Below, piece by piece: positions 47,231 to 56,389 of a stretch of 64,000 nt of DNA (its first letter is position 1; the number at the start of each line of letters is the position of its first letter). Both the position numbers and the translations under genes were made by a program. The DNA comes from Firmicutes bacterium HGW-Firmicutes-1. GTDB taxonomy: Bacteria; Bacillota; Clostridia; Lachnospirales; Vallitaleaceae. The stretch lies in assembly GCA_002841625.1 (NCBI GenBank), contig PHAG01000001.1, positions 248,001 to 312,000 on the forward strand, given 5' to 3'. The notes beneath the pieces were generated by a model. It worked only from the letters and a program-made list of their open reading frames with translations, made no database searches and was not told the DNA's origin.

Positions 47231-47258
47231 TGTCAAATCAATGTCAAATCAATGTTAA
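47231..47258 (-). promoter_or_regulatory. Pho-box-like direct repeats next to the Na/Pi cotransporter start
   Basis: On the minus strand TTAACA, TTGACA and TTGACA occur with exactly five bases between each (11-base period; 47258-47253, 47247-47242, 47236-47231). This matches the direct-repeat design of Firmicute PhoP boxes. The last copy ends only four bases before the Shine-Dalgarno sequence, an unusual place for an activator site. Confidence 0.55.
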
Positions 47259-47400
47259 GCTATGTAAACACCAATCCTATATTAACATAAAATCATATTT
47301 TGTCCAAGCACAAATTGTTTGATTATAGATTTTTTTGTTTTACTCCGACTTGAAATATGATAAAATGGCTTTAACATCAATTAAAATAGAGGTATCCACT

Positions 47401-48204
47401 ATGATAATAAGCGATTTTCATGTACATAGTTCTTTTTCTGGCGATAGCAAAACTGAGATGGAAGTGATCATAAAGCATGCTATAGATAAAAAAATCCAAA
47501 ATCTGTGCTTTACTGAACACCATGACTTAGATTTACAAAATAATGACACTTCATTTCAACTAGATTTCCAAACTTACTATGATACTTTTTTAAAATTAAA
47601 AGATCAATACTCAAATGCGATTGGTTTGTTACTTGGAATTGAACTTGGAATTCAACCACATTTATATTCCGAATTATCTAAAATAGCAAAAAATCACCCT
47701 TACGACTTTATACTCTGTTCTAGTCATGTTGCTAAAGGTATTGATCCATATTTCCCGGAATATTTTGTTGGTAAGACTAAGGAAGTAGCATATTCAGAAT
47801 ACTTCGAAACGATACTAACCTGCGTCAAAAATTTTTCTGATTATGATGTTTATGCACATTTGGATTATGTAATTCGATATGGCCCTTACGAAGACAAACA
47901 TTATAAAATCAAAGATTACCAAGACCTCATAGATGAAATACTCAAAACAATCATTCACAAGAATAAGGGCATTGAAATAAATACTGCTGGTTTTAAATAT
48001 AACTTAGGTGATTCACATCCATCCTCCGAGGTGATTAAACGCTACAGGGAACTTGGCGGAGAAATTATTACCGTCGGCTCAGATGCACACCACCCCAACC
48101 AACTATGTAATTATTTTGATCTTGCTCATAATATATTATTAGATGCAGGCTTTAAATATTATACGATTTTTGAAGGAAGGAAACCAGAATTCATTAAATT
48201 ATAA
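47401..48204 (+). CDS. PHP-domain phosphoesterase, HisJ/histidinol-phosphatase-like
   Basis: A 267-residue metal-dependent phosphatase of the PHP superfamily. The N-terminal HVHSSFSGD motif, TEHHD, the SSHV segment, YAHLDYV and a late GSDAHHP provide the usual trinuclear metal ligands. It resembles HisJ-type histidinol phosphatases, but no other his gene is near, so the substrate is open. The start at 47401 is preceded by AGAGGT; the frame is open 22 codons upstream without a site. Divergent from the Na/Pi cotransporter gene. Confidence 0.85.
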   Translation: MIISDFHVHSSFSGDSKTEMEVIIKHAIDKKIQNLCFTEHHDLDLQNNDTSFQLDFQTYYDTFLKLKDQYSNAIGLLLGIELGIQPHLYSELSKIAKNHPYDFILCSSHVAKGIDPYFPEYFVGKTKEVAYSEYFETILTCVKNFSDYDVYAHLDYVIRYGPYEDKHYKIKDYQDLIDEILKTIIHKNKGIEINTAGFKYNLGDSHPSSEVIKRYRELGGEIITVGSDAHHPNQLCNYFDLAHNILLDAGFKYYTIFEGRKPEFIKL

Positions 48205-48223
48205 GATAACGATGTCATAAAAG

Positions 48224-48261
48224 GATGCACTCCTAGTAAATACCATTATTAGGAGTGCATC
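48224..48261. terminator. Bidirectional terminator between the PHP gene and mnmA
   Basis: GATGCACTCCTA pairs perfectly with TAGGAGTGCATC. It sits between two convergent genes and can serve both. Confidence 0.75.
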
Positions 48262-48305
48262 TAAGAAATTTCATCATTGTATGATTTTGTTTATTTACAT
48301 TCTAC

Positions 48306-49394
48306 TTAAGTACAATCTCTAATGATCGTACCTCCGCCAACAACCAAGTCTCCATCGTAAAATACGATCGCTTGTCCTGGCGTTACAGCTCTTTGTGGCT
48401 GTTCAAAGATACATTCTATTTTATCTTCTGCTACCATTTTGATTAAACATTTGGCTGGTTGATGACTATATCTTATTTTCGCTTCTAACTCTACTTCACC
48501 TTCAATACTTTCAATTGACATAAAGTTCAAGTTATTCGCTAGAAGCCTCTTTGAAAAGACATCCTCATTTTCTCCAATAACAACTTCATTTGTTTCGGGT
48601 CTAATTTCTACTACAAATCCTGGTTTACCCAAGTTTAAGCCTAAACCCTTCCTTTGACCTACAGTGTAATGGATGATTCCATTGTGCTGACCAATTACTT
48701 TTCCATCAGTTGTTATAAAATTACCTGGTTCAAATTTTTTTCCAGTATACTCTTCTAGAAATCTTCCATAATTATTATCTGGAATAAAACAGATTTCTTG
48801 ACTATCAGGCTTATTCGCAATACGTAAGTTTATTTTTTCTGCAAGGATCCTTACTTCTTCTTTCGTATAAGCACCAACAGGCATTAACGTTCTTTTTAGT
48901 TGTTCTTGTGTTAAATTATACAAAGCATAGGTCTGATCCTTCGCAAGCGTTGCTGATTTCTTCAAGGCATATCTGCCATTCTCAAGCTTAACAATTTGAG
49001 CATAATGTCCAGTAGCAATATAATCCGCACCAATGCTTAGGCTTCTTTGAAGGAGCGACTCCCACTTCACATAACGATTACATGCTATACATGGATTTGG
49101 AGTTCTACCTTCGATGTATTCATTTACAAAATATTCTATTACGTGCTCTGAAAATTCTTTTTTAAAGTTCATAACATAATATGGGATACTAAGGGCATTT
49201 GCAACACGTCTAGCATCATCAACAGCAGAGAGTCCACAACAACCACCATTTTCTTCTACTGCTTCTTGATCCTCATCTTGCCATATTTGCATTGTGACTC
49301 CAACAACATCATAACCTTGTTCTTTCAGTAAATAAGCTGCAACAGATGAGTCTACCCCACCTGACATACCGACTACAACCTTATTTTTGTTCAT
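48306..49394 (-). CDS. mnmA: tRNA-specific 2-thiouridylase MnmA
   Basis: Adds sulfur to the wobble uridine of Lys, Glu and Gln tRNAs. The 362-residue protein has the PP-loop [10 protein letters not shown] near the start, the first catalytic Cys in NPCIACN and the second in QEICFIPD, then a C-terminal beta domain. It lies nine bases after iscU at the end of the isc operon, fitting its need for sulfur delivered from IscS. Confidence 0.96.
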   Translation of the reverse strand: MNKNKVVVGMSGGVDSSVAAYLLKEQGYDVVGVTMQIWQDEDQEAVEENGGCCGLSAVDDARRVANALSIPYYVMNFKKEFSEHVIEYFVNEYIEGRTPNPCIACNRYVKWESLLQRSLSIGADYIATGHYAQIVKLENGRYALKKSATLAKDQTYALYNLTQEQLKRTLMPVGAYTKEEVRILAEKINLRIANKPDSQEICFIPDNNYGRFLEEYTGKKFEPGNFITTDGKVIGQHNGIIHYTVGQRKGLGLNLGKPGFVVEIRPETNEVVIGENEDVFSKRLLANNLNFMSIESIEGEVELEAKIRYSHQPAKCLIKMVAEDKIECIFEQPQRAVTPGQAIVFYDGDLVVGGGTIIRDCT

Positions 49395-49403
49395 TTCATC
49401 ACC

Positions 49404-49838
49404 TTATTCTTCTTCTTCAAGCTCATGGTCATGATCTTCTTCTTTAGGTTCTTTAAGTCCTTCAATTACAATATCGTTCTTCTTTGCATAATCCCATAAT
49501 GCTGCTTGTAACGCTTCTTCCGCTAACAAAGAACAATGAACCTTAACCTTTGGCAATCCATCTAATGCTTCCATAACAGCTTTATTCGTTACATGTAAAG
49601 CTTCTTGAACAGTCTTGCCTTTAACCAACTCTGTAGCCATACTGCTTGTTGCGATTGCTGCTCCACAGCCAAAAGTTTTAAATTTTACATCTTCAACAAT
49701 ACCGTTTTCAATTTTCAAATAAATGCGCATAATATCACCACATTTTGCATTTCCAACAGTACCTACACCATCTGCATTTTCTATTTCGCCCATATTTCTT
49801 GGATTTGAAAAGTGATCCATTACCTTTTCAGTATACAT
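49404..49838 (-). CDS. iscU: Iron-sulfur cluster scaffold protein IscU/NifU-type
   Basis: Scaffold on which Fe-S clusters are built. In 144 residues the three ligand Cys appear in NAKCGD, FGCGAA and VHCSLL. A C-terminal extension of about 20 acidic residues with His (EDHDHELEEEE) goes beyond the usual scaffold length. It lies 33 bases after iscS on the same strand. Confidence 0.93.
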   Translation of the reverse strand: MYTEKVMDHFSNPRNMGEIENADGVGTVGNAKCGDIMRIYLKIENGIVEDVKFKTFGCGAAIATSSMATELVKGKTVQEALHVTNKAVMEALDGLPKVKVHCSLLAEEALQAALWDYAKKNDIVIEGLKEPKEEDHDHELEEEE

Positions 49839-49871
49839 AATAACACCTCTTATTTTCTTTTGTAGTAGTAT

Positions 49872-51056
49872 TTATTGGTTACTCATCATAAAATCATCGT
49901 ATAAAGGAGACATTTCTCTGAGTCTAGTAACAATTCCTTGTAAAACTTCAATCAAGTAATCAACTTCTTCAAGCGTGCTTTTTTCACCAAAAGTTATTCT
50001 TAGAGAACCATGCGCAATCTCATGAGGTAATCCAATACCTAGTAACACGTGAGATGGATCTAATGCTCCCGAAGTACAAGCTGAACCACTTGAGGCACTA
50101 ATTCCTTTCATATCTAACATAATCAATAACGCTTCGCCCTCAATAAATTGAAAGCTGAAATTAACATTATTAGGTAATCTATTTACTTTATGACCATTTA
50201 ATCTCGTATAAGGTACTTTTTCCAATACCTCCTTGATCAAATAATCCCTGAGTTTTGCTTGCCTTATACTTTCTTCTTCCATATGAGCTGTTGCCAACTC
50301 AATAGCTTTACCAAGTCCCACTATGCCAGGAACGTTTTCTGTACCTGCTCTTCGTCCTTTTTCCTGTGCTCCACCATGAATGAAAGCTTTTAACTTAATG
50401 CCTTTTTTAACATATAGTGCACCAGTCCCTTTTGGACCGTATAATTTATGTCCACTCATAGATAGAAGATCAATATTCATTGCATGAACATCAATTGGAA
50501 GATGTCCTACTGCTTGTACTGCATCTGTATGAAAAATAACACCTTTTTCTTTTGCAATCTTTCCAATCTCTTCAATTGGTTGTACTGTACCGATTTCATT
50601 ATTTGCAAACATAATCGTGATTAGAATCGTATTATCCTTAATTGCATTTCTAAGATCTTCTAAGTTAATTTGGCCATACTGATCAACTGGTAAATAAGTG
50701 ATCTCATAGCCATACTTCGCTAAATATTCACATGTATGAAGTACTGCATGATGTTCTATAGTCGTTGTTATAATGTGATTGCCTTTTGCTTTATAACTTT
50801 CTGCAATACCCTTAATAGCCCAATTATCAGCTTCTGTTCCGCCACTTGTAAAAAATATTTCTTTTTCATCTGCCCCAATGGCAATTGCAACCTGGTCTCT
50901 TGCAACATCTATAGCATTCTTATTTCCAACAGCAAAATTATAAATGCTAGAAGGGTTTCCGAAGCTTTCCGTAAAATATGGCAGCATGGTATCAAGTACT
51001 TCTTTTTTTGTTGATGTTGTTGCTGCATGATCAAAATATATCGTTTTTTTATCCAT
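49872..51056 (-). CDS. iscS: Cysteine desulfurase IscS/NifS
   Basis: PLP enzyme that takes sulfur from cysteine for Fe-S clusters and tRNA thiolation. The 394-residue protein has FDHAATT at the start, the PLP Lys in SMSGHKLYGPKG and the sulfur-carrying Cys in SSGSACTSG. It is 27 bases after iscR. Co-transcription with iscU and mnmA supplies both users of its sulfur. Confidence 0.95.
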   Translation of the reverse strand: MDKKTIYFDHAATTSTKKEVLDTMLPYFTESFGNPSSIYNFAVGNKNAIDVARDQVAIAIGADEKEIFFTSGGTEADNWAIKGIAESYKAKGNHIITTTIEHHAVLHTCEYLAKYGYEITYLPVDQYGQINLEDLRNAIKDNTILITIMFANNEIGTVQPIEEIGKIAKEKGVIFHTDAVQAVGHLPIDVHAMNIDLLSMSGHKLYGPKGTGALYVKKGIKLKAFIHGGAQEKGRRAGTENVPGIVGLGKAIELATAHMEEESIRQAKLRDYLIKEVLEKVPYTRLNGHKVNRLPNNVNFSFQFIEGEALLIMLDMKGISASSGSACTSGALDPSHVLLGIGLPHEIAHGSLRITFGEKSTLEEVDYLIEVLQGIVTRLREMSPLYDDFMMSNQ

Positions 51057-51083
51057 TGGAACGTCAACCTCCTTGATGATTCG

Positions 51084-51539
51084 TTAAGATTTAATTATTT
51101 GTTTAGAGGGATTACAAGCATCAATACGTTCCTGTTCATGTACCAAATCCTCTAAAGAGATGTTATCTACTACCTCATTAATACTATCGCTAATTCTTTT
51201 CCATACATACTTTGTAACGCAAAGTTCTGCTTCGCTACATTGCACATCTTCGTTAACCGTAATACAATCAACGGGGTTTAAATCTCCTTCTAATGCCCTT
51301 AGAATATCTCCTACTGAAATATCTGCTGGCTCTTTGGTTAGGGAATACCCACCCTGTGCACCTCTACAGCTCTTTACAAAACCATTTTTCTTAAGAATTG
51401 CTATAATCTGTTCTAAATAATTCTCAGAAATGTTCTGTCTTTCTGAAATAATCTTAATCGATAGCTGGTTTTCTTTAGAATTTATTGCTAAATCTATCAT
51501 TGCTCTTAGTCCATATCTACCTTTTGTTGAAAGTTTCAT
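51084..51539 (-). CDS. iscR: Rrf2-family regulator IscR
   Basis: Transcription factor sensing Fe-S status. The 151-residue protein has the winged helix (KGRYGLRAMIDLA, SENYLEQI, GAQGGYSL) and three Cys near residues 92, 101 and 107 (VDCITV, VQCSEAELC) that can ligate a 2Fe-2S cluster. An extra Cys lies near the C-terminus. First gene of the isc operon, and a perfect palindrome 24 bases upstream of its start suggests autoregulation. Confidence 0.93.
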   Translation of the reverse strand: MKLSTKGRYGLRAMIDLAINSKENQLSIKIISERQNISENYLEQIIAILKKNGFVKSCRGAQGGYSLTKEPADISVGDILRALEGDLNPVDCITVNEDVQCSEAELCVTKYVWKRISDSINEVVDNISLEDLVHEQERIDACNPSKQIIKS

Positions 51540-51562
51540 ATACCAATTCTCACCTCTTCAAT

Positions 51563-51581
51563 TCCTACTAAAAGAGTAGGA
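51563..51581 (-). promoter_or_regulatory. Palindromic operator upstream of iscR
   Basis: TCCTACT-AAAAG-AGTAGGA is a perfect seven-base inverted repeat 24 bases before the iscR ATG. Size and position suit an Rrf2 dimer; that IscR binds it is inference. Confidence 0.55.
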
Positions 51582-51770
51582 TTTATTTTAGATTATCATT
51601 TTTTTAAAAAATTGTCAATACATTAATAAATAATTTTATTCCCTATTATATTCCTATTCAAGTCAATTATTTTGGACAGATGATAAATAACTGGTAACAT
51701 GGTTACCATAATGGTAAAATAAACAAAACATGAAGTAGCATAGTAATGCAAATGAAAGGCAGGAAAATAT

Positions 51771-52946
51771 ATGACAAAAAAAATTATAATTATAGGAAAC
51801 GGCGCCTCAGGAAATGCAGCTGCCGAGGAAATTCTAGCACAAAACGATAAACATAATATCACCATGATTACAAATGAAGCAACGCCCCTCTATTATCGTC
51901 CTATGCTCTCTGAATATATTAGTGAAGAAGATATACCAAAGCGTTTTTATATGCACACTTTTGATTGGTATAAAGACAATAATATCAATTTAATGATAGA
52001 TACAAAGGTAAATAGTATTACTCCTGACCAGCAAATAGTCACTCTGTCAAATGGTGAGCTACTACATTATGATGCTTTGATTATTTGCACCGGTAGCTTT
52101 AACTTTATACCTCCAATGCCTGGGGCAGATAAAAAAAATGTTGTAAGCTTGAAAACTCTAGATGATGCAAACCAAATCAAAGAAATGGCTCAAAAAGCAA
52201 AAAAAGCCGTTATATTCGGCGGCGGACTACTTGGACTAGAATTGGGTTGGCAACTTAGAAAGTTAGATATTGAAGTAACTGTTTTGGAAATGATGGATCG
52301 ATTACTTCCTAGACAATTGGATACGGAAGCTTCTGAGTTATTTGAAGAAAAAGTTGCTAAGACCGGGATAAAAGTCTTGAAGAATGTAGAGACAAAAGGC
52401 ATTTTGGGCGATACATACGTCAGTGGCATCGAACTCGTTAGCGGTGAAGTCTTGGATGCAGATTTGGTTCTATTTTCTATAGGGGTTCGCGCAGATGTTT
52501 CATTGGCACAAGAAGCCGGTATCAACATAGATCGCGGAATTATCGTAGATGATTTTATGAGAACTAATTTTGATAACATTTATGCAGCCGGAGACTGTGC
52601 ACAGCATAACAAAGTAAATTACTCCATTTGGCCAGAGGCTGTTGCTCAGGGGAAAATAGCTGGGCTAAATGCCTCTGATATTCAATCAGTTTACGAACCT
52701 GTTGTTCCTTTCAATGTTTATCACGGTATGAATATAAAATTATTCTCTCTTGGAGACGTTGGTGGCAACCCTACGCTTCATTATGATATGCATCGTGTCA
52801 AAATTGACGAAGATTTCGAAAAGTATTTTTTTGTGGACAATGTCATCACAGGAGGAATACTATTCGGAAATATCTCCAAGTCGACTAAGTTAAAAAAAGC
52901 TATTGCAAGTAAAATGTCTAAAGAAGATTTTCTTAAATTAATTTAA
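51771..52946 (+). CDS. NAD(P)/FAD-dependent oxidoreductase (rubredoxin/nitrite reductase-like)
   Basis: A 391-residue pyridine-nucleotide-disulfide-fold flavoprotein. It shows an N-terminal FAD Rossmann motif (IGNGASGNAAAEE), RPMLSEYI, a second NAD(P) Rossmann motif (FGGGLLGLELG about residue 148) and the FAD-binding YAAGDCA. No redox-active CxxC is visible in the first domain, as in NADH:rubredoxin-type reductases. Such enzymes feed electrons to oxygen or peroxide detoxification in anaerobes. Divergent from iscR with 230 bases between, so Fe-S and redox control may be shared. The electron acceptor is not known. Confidence 0.87.
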   Translation: MTKKIIIIGNGASGNAAAEEILAQNDKHNITMITNEATPLYYRPMLSEYISEEDIPKRFYMHTFDWYKDNNINLMIDTKVNSITPDQQIVTLSNGELLHYDALIICTGSFNFIPPMPGADKKNVVSLKTLDDANQIKEMAQKAKKAVIFGGGLLGLELGWQLRKLDIEVTVLEMMDRLLPRQLDTEASELFEEKVAKTGIKVLKNVETKGILGDTYVSGIELVSGEVLDADLVLFSIGVRADVSLAQEAGINIDRGIIVDDFMRTNFDNIYAAGDCAQHNKVNYSIWPEAVAQGKIAGLNASDIQSVYEPVVPFNVYHGMNIKLFSLGDVGGNPTLHYDMHRVKIDEDFEKYFFVDNVITGGILFGNISKSTKLKKAIASKMSKEDFLKLI

Positions 52947-52970
52947 TTTGTTGATGATAAGGCTGTCGAC

Positions 52971-53103
52971 AAAAGCATTTTTTCTGATAGGTGTATTCAT
53001 TATTGGCAGTAAGTGTTCATTTTTCTGGCCTTACCCTTCGGCCGGTCAGGCGAAAAATGAACACTTACTGCCTTTATATTAATCTTGAAGAAAAAATGCT
53101 TTT
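52971..53103. repeat. Large nested inverted repeat
   Basis: Outer arms AAAAGCATTTTTTCT and its exact complement (52971-52985, 53089-53103) enclose 21-base perfect inner arms (53005-53025, 53052-53072; beginning GGCAGTAAGTG). The innermost loop has GGCC...GGCC. It can terminate the flavoprotein gene, but its size suggests a MITE-like element. Confidence 0.7.
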
Positions 53104-53136
53104 ATCTCTGTTTCGTTAATTGATAATTAAGTCAAT

Positions 53137-53184
53137 GTTACAAAACCTCCGCTTTCGCTACGGTTTCGTAACCGAATGCAAGCT
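53137..53184. repeat. Second full copy of the GTTACAAAACC hairpin repeat
   Basis: About 48 bases match 13200-13247 with few differences (GTTACAAAACCTCC, TCGCTACGGTTT, GTAACCGAATGCAAGCT). The G-rich tail seen in the first copy is absent. Confidence 0.65.
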
Positions 53185-53246
53185 GAGAATGGTACTAGGT
53201 GCTTTGATTTTCGTTTTTATTCCACGGTTTTATTTAGAAACTTGTT

Positions 53247-54356
53247 TTAGCTGTCGACTTTTGGAATGAGCTTGATAATTTTATCATCTGATCTATCTGG
53301 AACTCCTCTGCCATCCATATTACTTGTTGTTATATAAATTGATCCATCTTTTGCTTGAATAACCTCACGCAAACGTCCATATTCATTCCTCAACCATGAC
53401 TCTACATTTTGTACTTCTGTTCCTTTTTCATTCAATGAGATAGTAAGTAGTTGTTCACCACGCAAAGCAGCAACAAGTAATTTTTCTTTCCATGGTCCTT
53501 GATTTGAGAAGGTAATACCAGACGGTGCCCAGGTATCTTCTCCGCTATGGATCAAAGGCTTTTGTATCTCAATTTGACTAGAGTCTTCATCCCCTTGAAC
53601 GAGAGGCCAACCATAATTGGCTCCTGGTTGTATAATGTTGATCTCATCATGTGCTGTCTGTCCATGCTCTGATGCGTATAAGATATTTTCTTGATTCCAC
53701 GTTAATCCTTGGGGGTTTCGATGACCTAAGCTATAAACCGGTGAATTAGGGAATGGATTATCTTCAGGGATTCCTCCGTCTAATTCAATTCGCAGTATTT
53801 TTCCAGCTGTACTTGTTGGATCTTGTGCCAATGCAGAATTTCCTGCATCGCCAGTTGTTATGTACAATCTCTGGTCTGGTCCTATCTTTAGCCTTCCTCC
53901 ATTGTGAATTCGTCCACCAGGTATTTTATCCAGAAGTACTCGGTCAATGTAAGCTTTATTATTTTGTTCAACCAATCGGACTATACGGTTATAGATTTGA
54001 AACCCTTCTCTATATGAATGCATAACATACATATAATGATTTTGCGAATAGTTCGGGTCAAGCGCAATACCCATCAAACCACCTTCGCCTTGACTCACAA
54101 AAGGTGTGACAAATGTGATAAGTGGTTGTGGATTTAGTTTACCCTCCTCAATCAATCTAATTGCCCCAGACCGCTCAGTAAAATACACTTTACCTTCATC
54201 GCTTATTGCTATCGCCCACGGTATATTTAGATTTTCTACCATAACTTTAATTTCATAAGGAAATTCACTTGATGTGACTATATTGACTTTGACATTCACT
54301 GCATTACGCCCACGCAATATCAGATTAGACAATACAGTGTAAATGATTATGTTCAT
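53247..54356 (-). CDS. Glucose/sorbosone dehydrogenase family (PQQ-type beta-propeller) protein
   Basis: A 369-residue six-bladed beta-propeller of the GSDH family, which oxidises aldose sugars using PQQ. Visible family segments are NIPWAIAI, GEGGLMGIALDP, IHNGGRLKIGPD with TTGDAG, LGHRNPQGL with SEHGQ, and GANYGWPL. No clear signal peptide or lipobox is present, whereas most relatives are exported. The N-terminal 40 residues are not family-like, so the start region may be altered. GGGGG precedes the ATG at 54356. Whether the host has PQQ cannot be judged here; some relatives act without it. Confidence 0.82.
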   Translation of the reverse strand: MNIIIYTVLSNLILRGRNAVNVKVNIVTSSEFPYEIKVMVENLNIPWAIAISDEGKVYFTERSGAIRLIEEGKLNPQPLITFVTPFVSQGEGGLMGIALDPNYSQNHYMYVMHSYREGFQIYNRIVRLVEQNNKAYIDRVLLDKIPGGRIHNGGRLKIGPDQRLYITTGDAGNSALAQDPTSTAGKILRIELDGGIPEDNPFPNSPVYSLGHRNPQGLTWNQENILYASEHGQTAHDEINIIQPGANYGWPLVQGDEDSSQIEIQKPLIHSGEDTWAPSGITFSNQGPWKEKLLVAALRGEQLLTISLNEKGTEVQNVESWLRNEYGRLREVIQAKDGSIYITTSNMDGRGVPDRSDDKIIKLIPKVDS

Positions 54357-54732
54357 ACCATTGTCCCCCAAACTCAAATAAATACATCATTGAATACACA
54401 CTTTAATCATATTATGAGATATCTATTTTAATGATATGAAATAAGTTTAATCACAATCAAATATCATTACTGATACAGTTCTGAAGAGGGAATACAAGCT
54501 CAATGAATACTTAATAATAGAATGCATCTCTATTTGTCCAAGGATGCATTTTCCATTTATATTTCCACATTCTTTAATAAAGTACTGCGTACCTAGTAAA
54601 TCCTAGTGTTTACAATCGTTTCAACAGTTACCAAGTCTCCACGTAGGTGGTGTAGTATTTTGAACAGATTCATCGGCACCGTTATACAACTTAGACGAAT
54701 TGCATTTCAATAACGCAATCAAAACTAATTGC
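54357..54732. other. Intergenic region between the DUF3307 gene and the sugar dehydrogenase
   Basis: No gene. A hairpin AATGCATC and GATGCATT (54521-54550) could end the DUF3307-satD transcript. The remainder is AT-rich and holds the promoter region of the dehydrogenase. Confidence 0.45.
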
Positions 54733-55500
54733 TTATTTGATTAATAAAAAATTACCTATTGTGATGCAGAATAATGAAATAGCAACGCTCATAAGTGTTC
54801 CTAATAGGTATTTCTCTGCAAAATTTTTATCTTCTAATTGTTTAAACCTTGCCAAACTTTTCGCAGCTAAAACAAATCCAATTGCTCCCAATTGTGCATT
54901 TAATCCAAGCGTTAGAATTATTATTCTTTCAAGAATTCCTATGAGATATCCACTGCTAATTAATTCTTCTTTCTTATCGGTATCTGTATCATTCTGAATT
55001 GAGAAAAACACAAAAACCTTCTTGATAAAAACAGCTGTTGGCGACAAGCAAATTATGTATAAGAGTATGTAAATAAGAATATTATAAACCTGCTTCCATT
55101 CGAGGTGCTTACTCAAAATATTCTTAATTGCATCTCCAATGATACTAAGGTCATTAATAAAGTGACTACACACCATAATTACCAAGATATGCAATATTTG
55201 ATCAGTGATAAAAATTACAAAATCTTTCGATTTATGATCTGCTTTCTTTTTTCTCATTTTTTTTAGAATTTTGATCCGACCATAGTCTATAACTGCATGA
55301 ATCACTACAATAGCACTAAAAATCAAGGCAATACTTCCAGTGGGACCAAAGCATAATAAAGGTAATAAAATTACTCCTGAATAAATAGCGCAATGTAAAA
55401 AGAAATACTTAATATCATTCATCTTTTTATGAGCAATTCTAGAACTTTGAAACACAAAATCTCCAAGCAAATGAGCTATTAATAATAATAAAATCTCCAT
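54733..55500 (-). CDS. DUF3307 membrane protein
   Basis: A 255-residue integral membrane protein with about six to seven hydrophobic segments. Conserved polar features lie inside the first: HLLGDFVFQSSRIAHKK, then HAVIDYGRI about residue 68 and FITDQILH near 97. The His and Asp residues inside membrane helices suggest metal binding or catalysis, but no function is known to me. It starts three bases after the satD stop, so the pair is translationally linked. DUF3307 and SatD genes are commonly neighbours. Confidence 0.82.
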   Translation of the reverse strand: MEILLLLIAHLLGDFVFQSSRIAHKKMNDIKYFFLHCAIYSGVILLPLLCFGPTGSIALIFSAIVVIHAVIDYGRIKILKKMRKKKADHKSKDFVIFITDQILHILVIMVCSHFINDLSIIGDAIKNILSKHLEWKQVYNILIYILLYIICLSPTAVFIKKVFVFFSIQNDTDTDKKEELISSGYLIGILERIIILTLGLNAQLGAIGFVLAAKSLARFKQLEDKNFAEKYLLGTLMSVAISLFCITIGNFLLIK

Positions 55501-55503
55501 AAA

Positions 55504-56358
55504 TCACCTCTGATAATTTCTATAAATGAAAATAATTGTTGTTAAATCAATATTCCTAATTGACAAAATATTTGCACTCTTTATTATGTTATCAATGTTC
55601 TGCCTAGTTGTATTAGTAATATTTGAGATTTTTGTCGATATCCCCTTCTTAATAGTTGATTCAAGAAACATTTTCTCCTCATAAATGTTTTCTGAAAATA
55701 TTTGAATAGGGTCATTTCCAATTGAAGCATTGTAAACATTCTTAAATACATCATTTTTACCCTTAGTAGACAAATAATAATTTATATGCCCCTTATCTTG
55801 AAGTAAATTTAAAATCTCTTGCAATCCATCCAATTCCATTACGTTTGCATCAAAAAACGGATTAGTTAATTCTACCAATAGGGAGACCTCATTTTGATAT
55901 ACACTTTGCTTTCGAGATAACAAAAAAGAGGAATTCAATAATGTATTAATATAAAAGTCATTATCACTATTTGAGTTCAATAAAACATTCCATCCAACTG
56001 TGTTATGTGCTTGCGAAATTGCTTCTCTTGCATTATGATATGCCGATCCATCCTGTTCCGAAGATGTTCCATTAATGATTTTTACATCCCATTCCCCAAC
56101 TCCTATACCGCAACGTATTTGAAGTGGAGCTAGAATCATTTTAAGCAAACGATAATACATAACAGCAGAACTAGGATTTTTGAATAGACCCTGAACTTCG
56201 TCACCAGCGCTGAAAATAATGTCAAAAGTCAGAGATGGTCTAAAAATTTTGTTCAAAACATCTAGGCTCTGCTTTATGAAAAATTGTACTTCTTCTCTAT
56301 TTTCTTTAGAAAGTTTTTTCGAATTTACTATATCTACCATAAAAGCGGTGTATCTCAT
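55504..56358 (-). CDS. SatD family protein
   Basis: A 284-residue soluble protein of the SatD family (named after the streptococcal sat acid-tolerance locus). Residues 5-110 contain VDIVNSKKL, FSAGDEVQG and RCGIGVGEW. The pattern of a first Asp strand, a GDE hairpin and a GIGxG turn recalls the class III nucleotidyl cyclase/GGDEF palm fold; that is my reading, not an established assignment. The C-terminal 80 residues look like a helix-turn-helix. GGAGGTGA precedes the ATG at 56358. Operon with the DUF3307 membrane protein. Confidence 0.75.
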   Translation of the reverse strand: MRYTAFMVDIVNSKKLSKENREEVQFFIKQSLDVLNKIFRPSLTFDIIFSAGDEVQGLFKNPSSAVMYYRLLKMILAPLQIRCGIGVGEWDVKIINGTSSEQDGSAYHNAREAISQAHNTVGWNVLLNSNSDNDFYINTLLNSSFLLSRKQSVYQNEVSLLVELTNPFFDANVMELDGLQEILNLLQDKGHINYYLSTKGKNDVFKNVYNASIGNDPIQIFSENIYEEKMFLESTIKKGISTKISNITNTTRQNIDNIIKSANILSIRNIDLTTIIFIYRNYQR

Positions 56359-56389
56359 TAAAATCACCTCCAAACTATATTATAGCACC

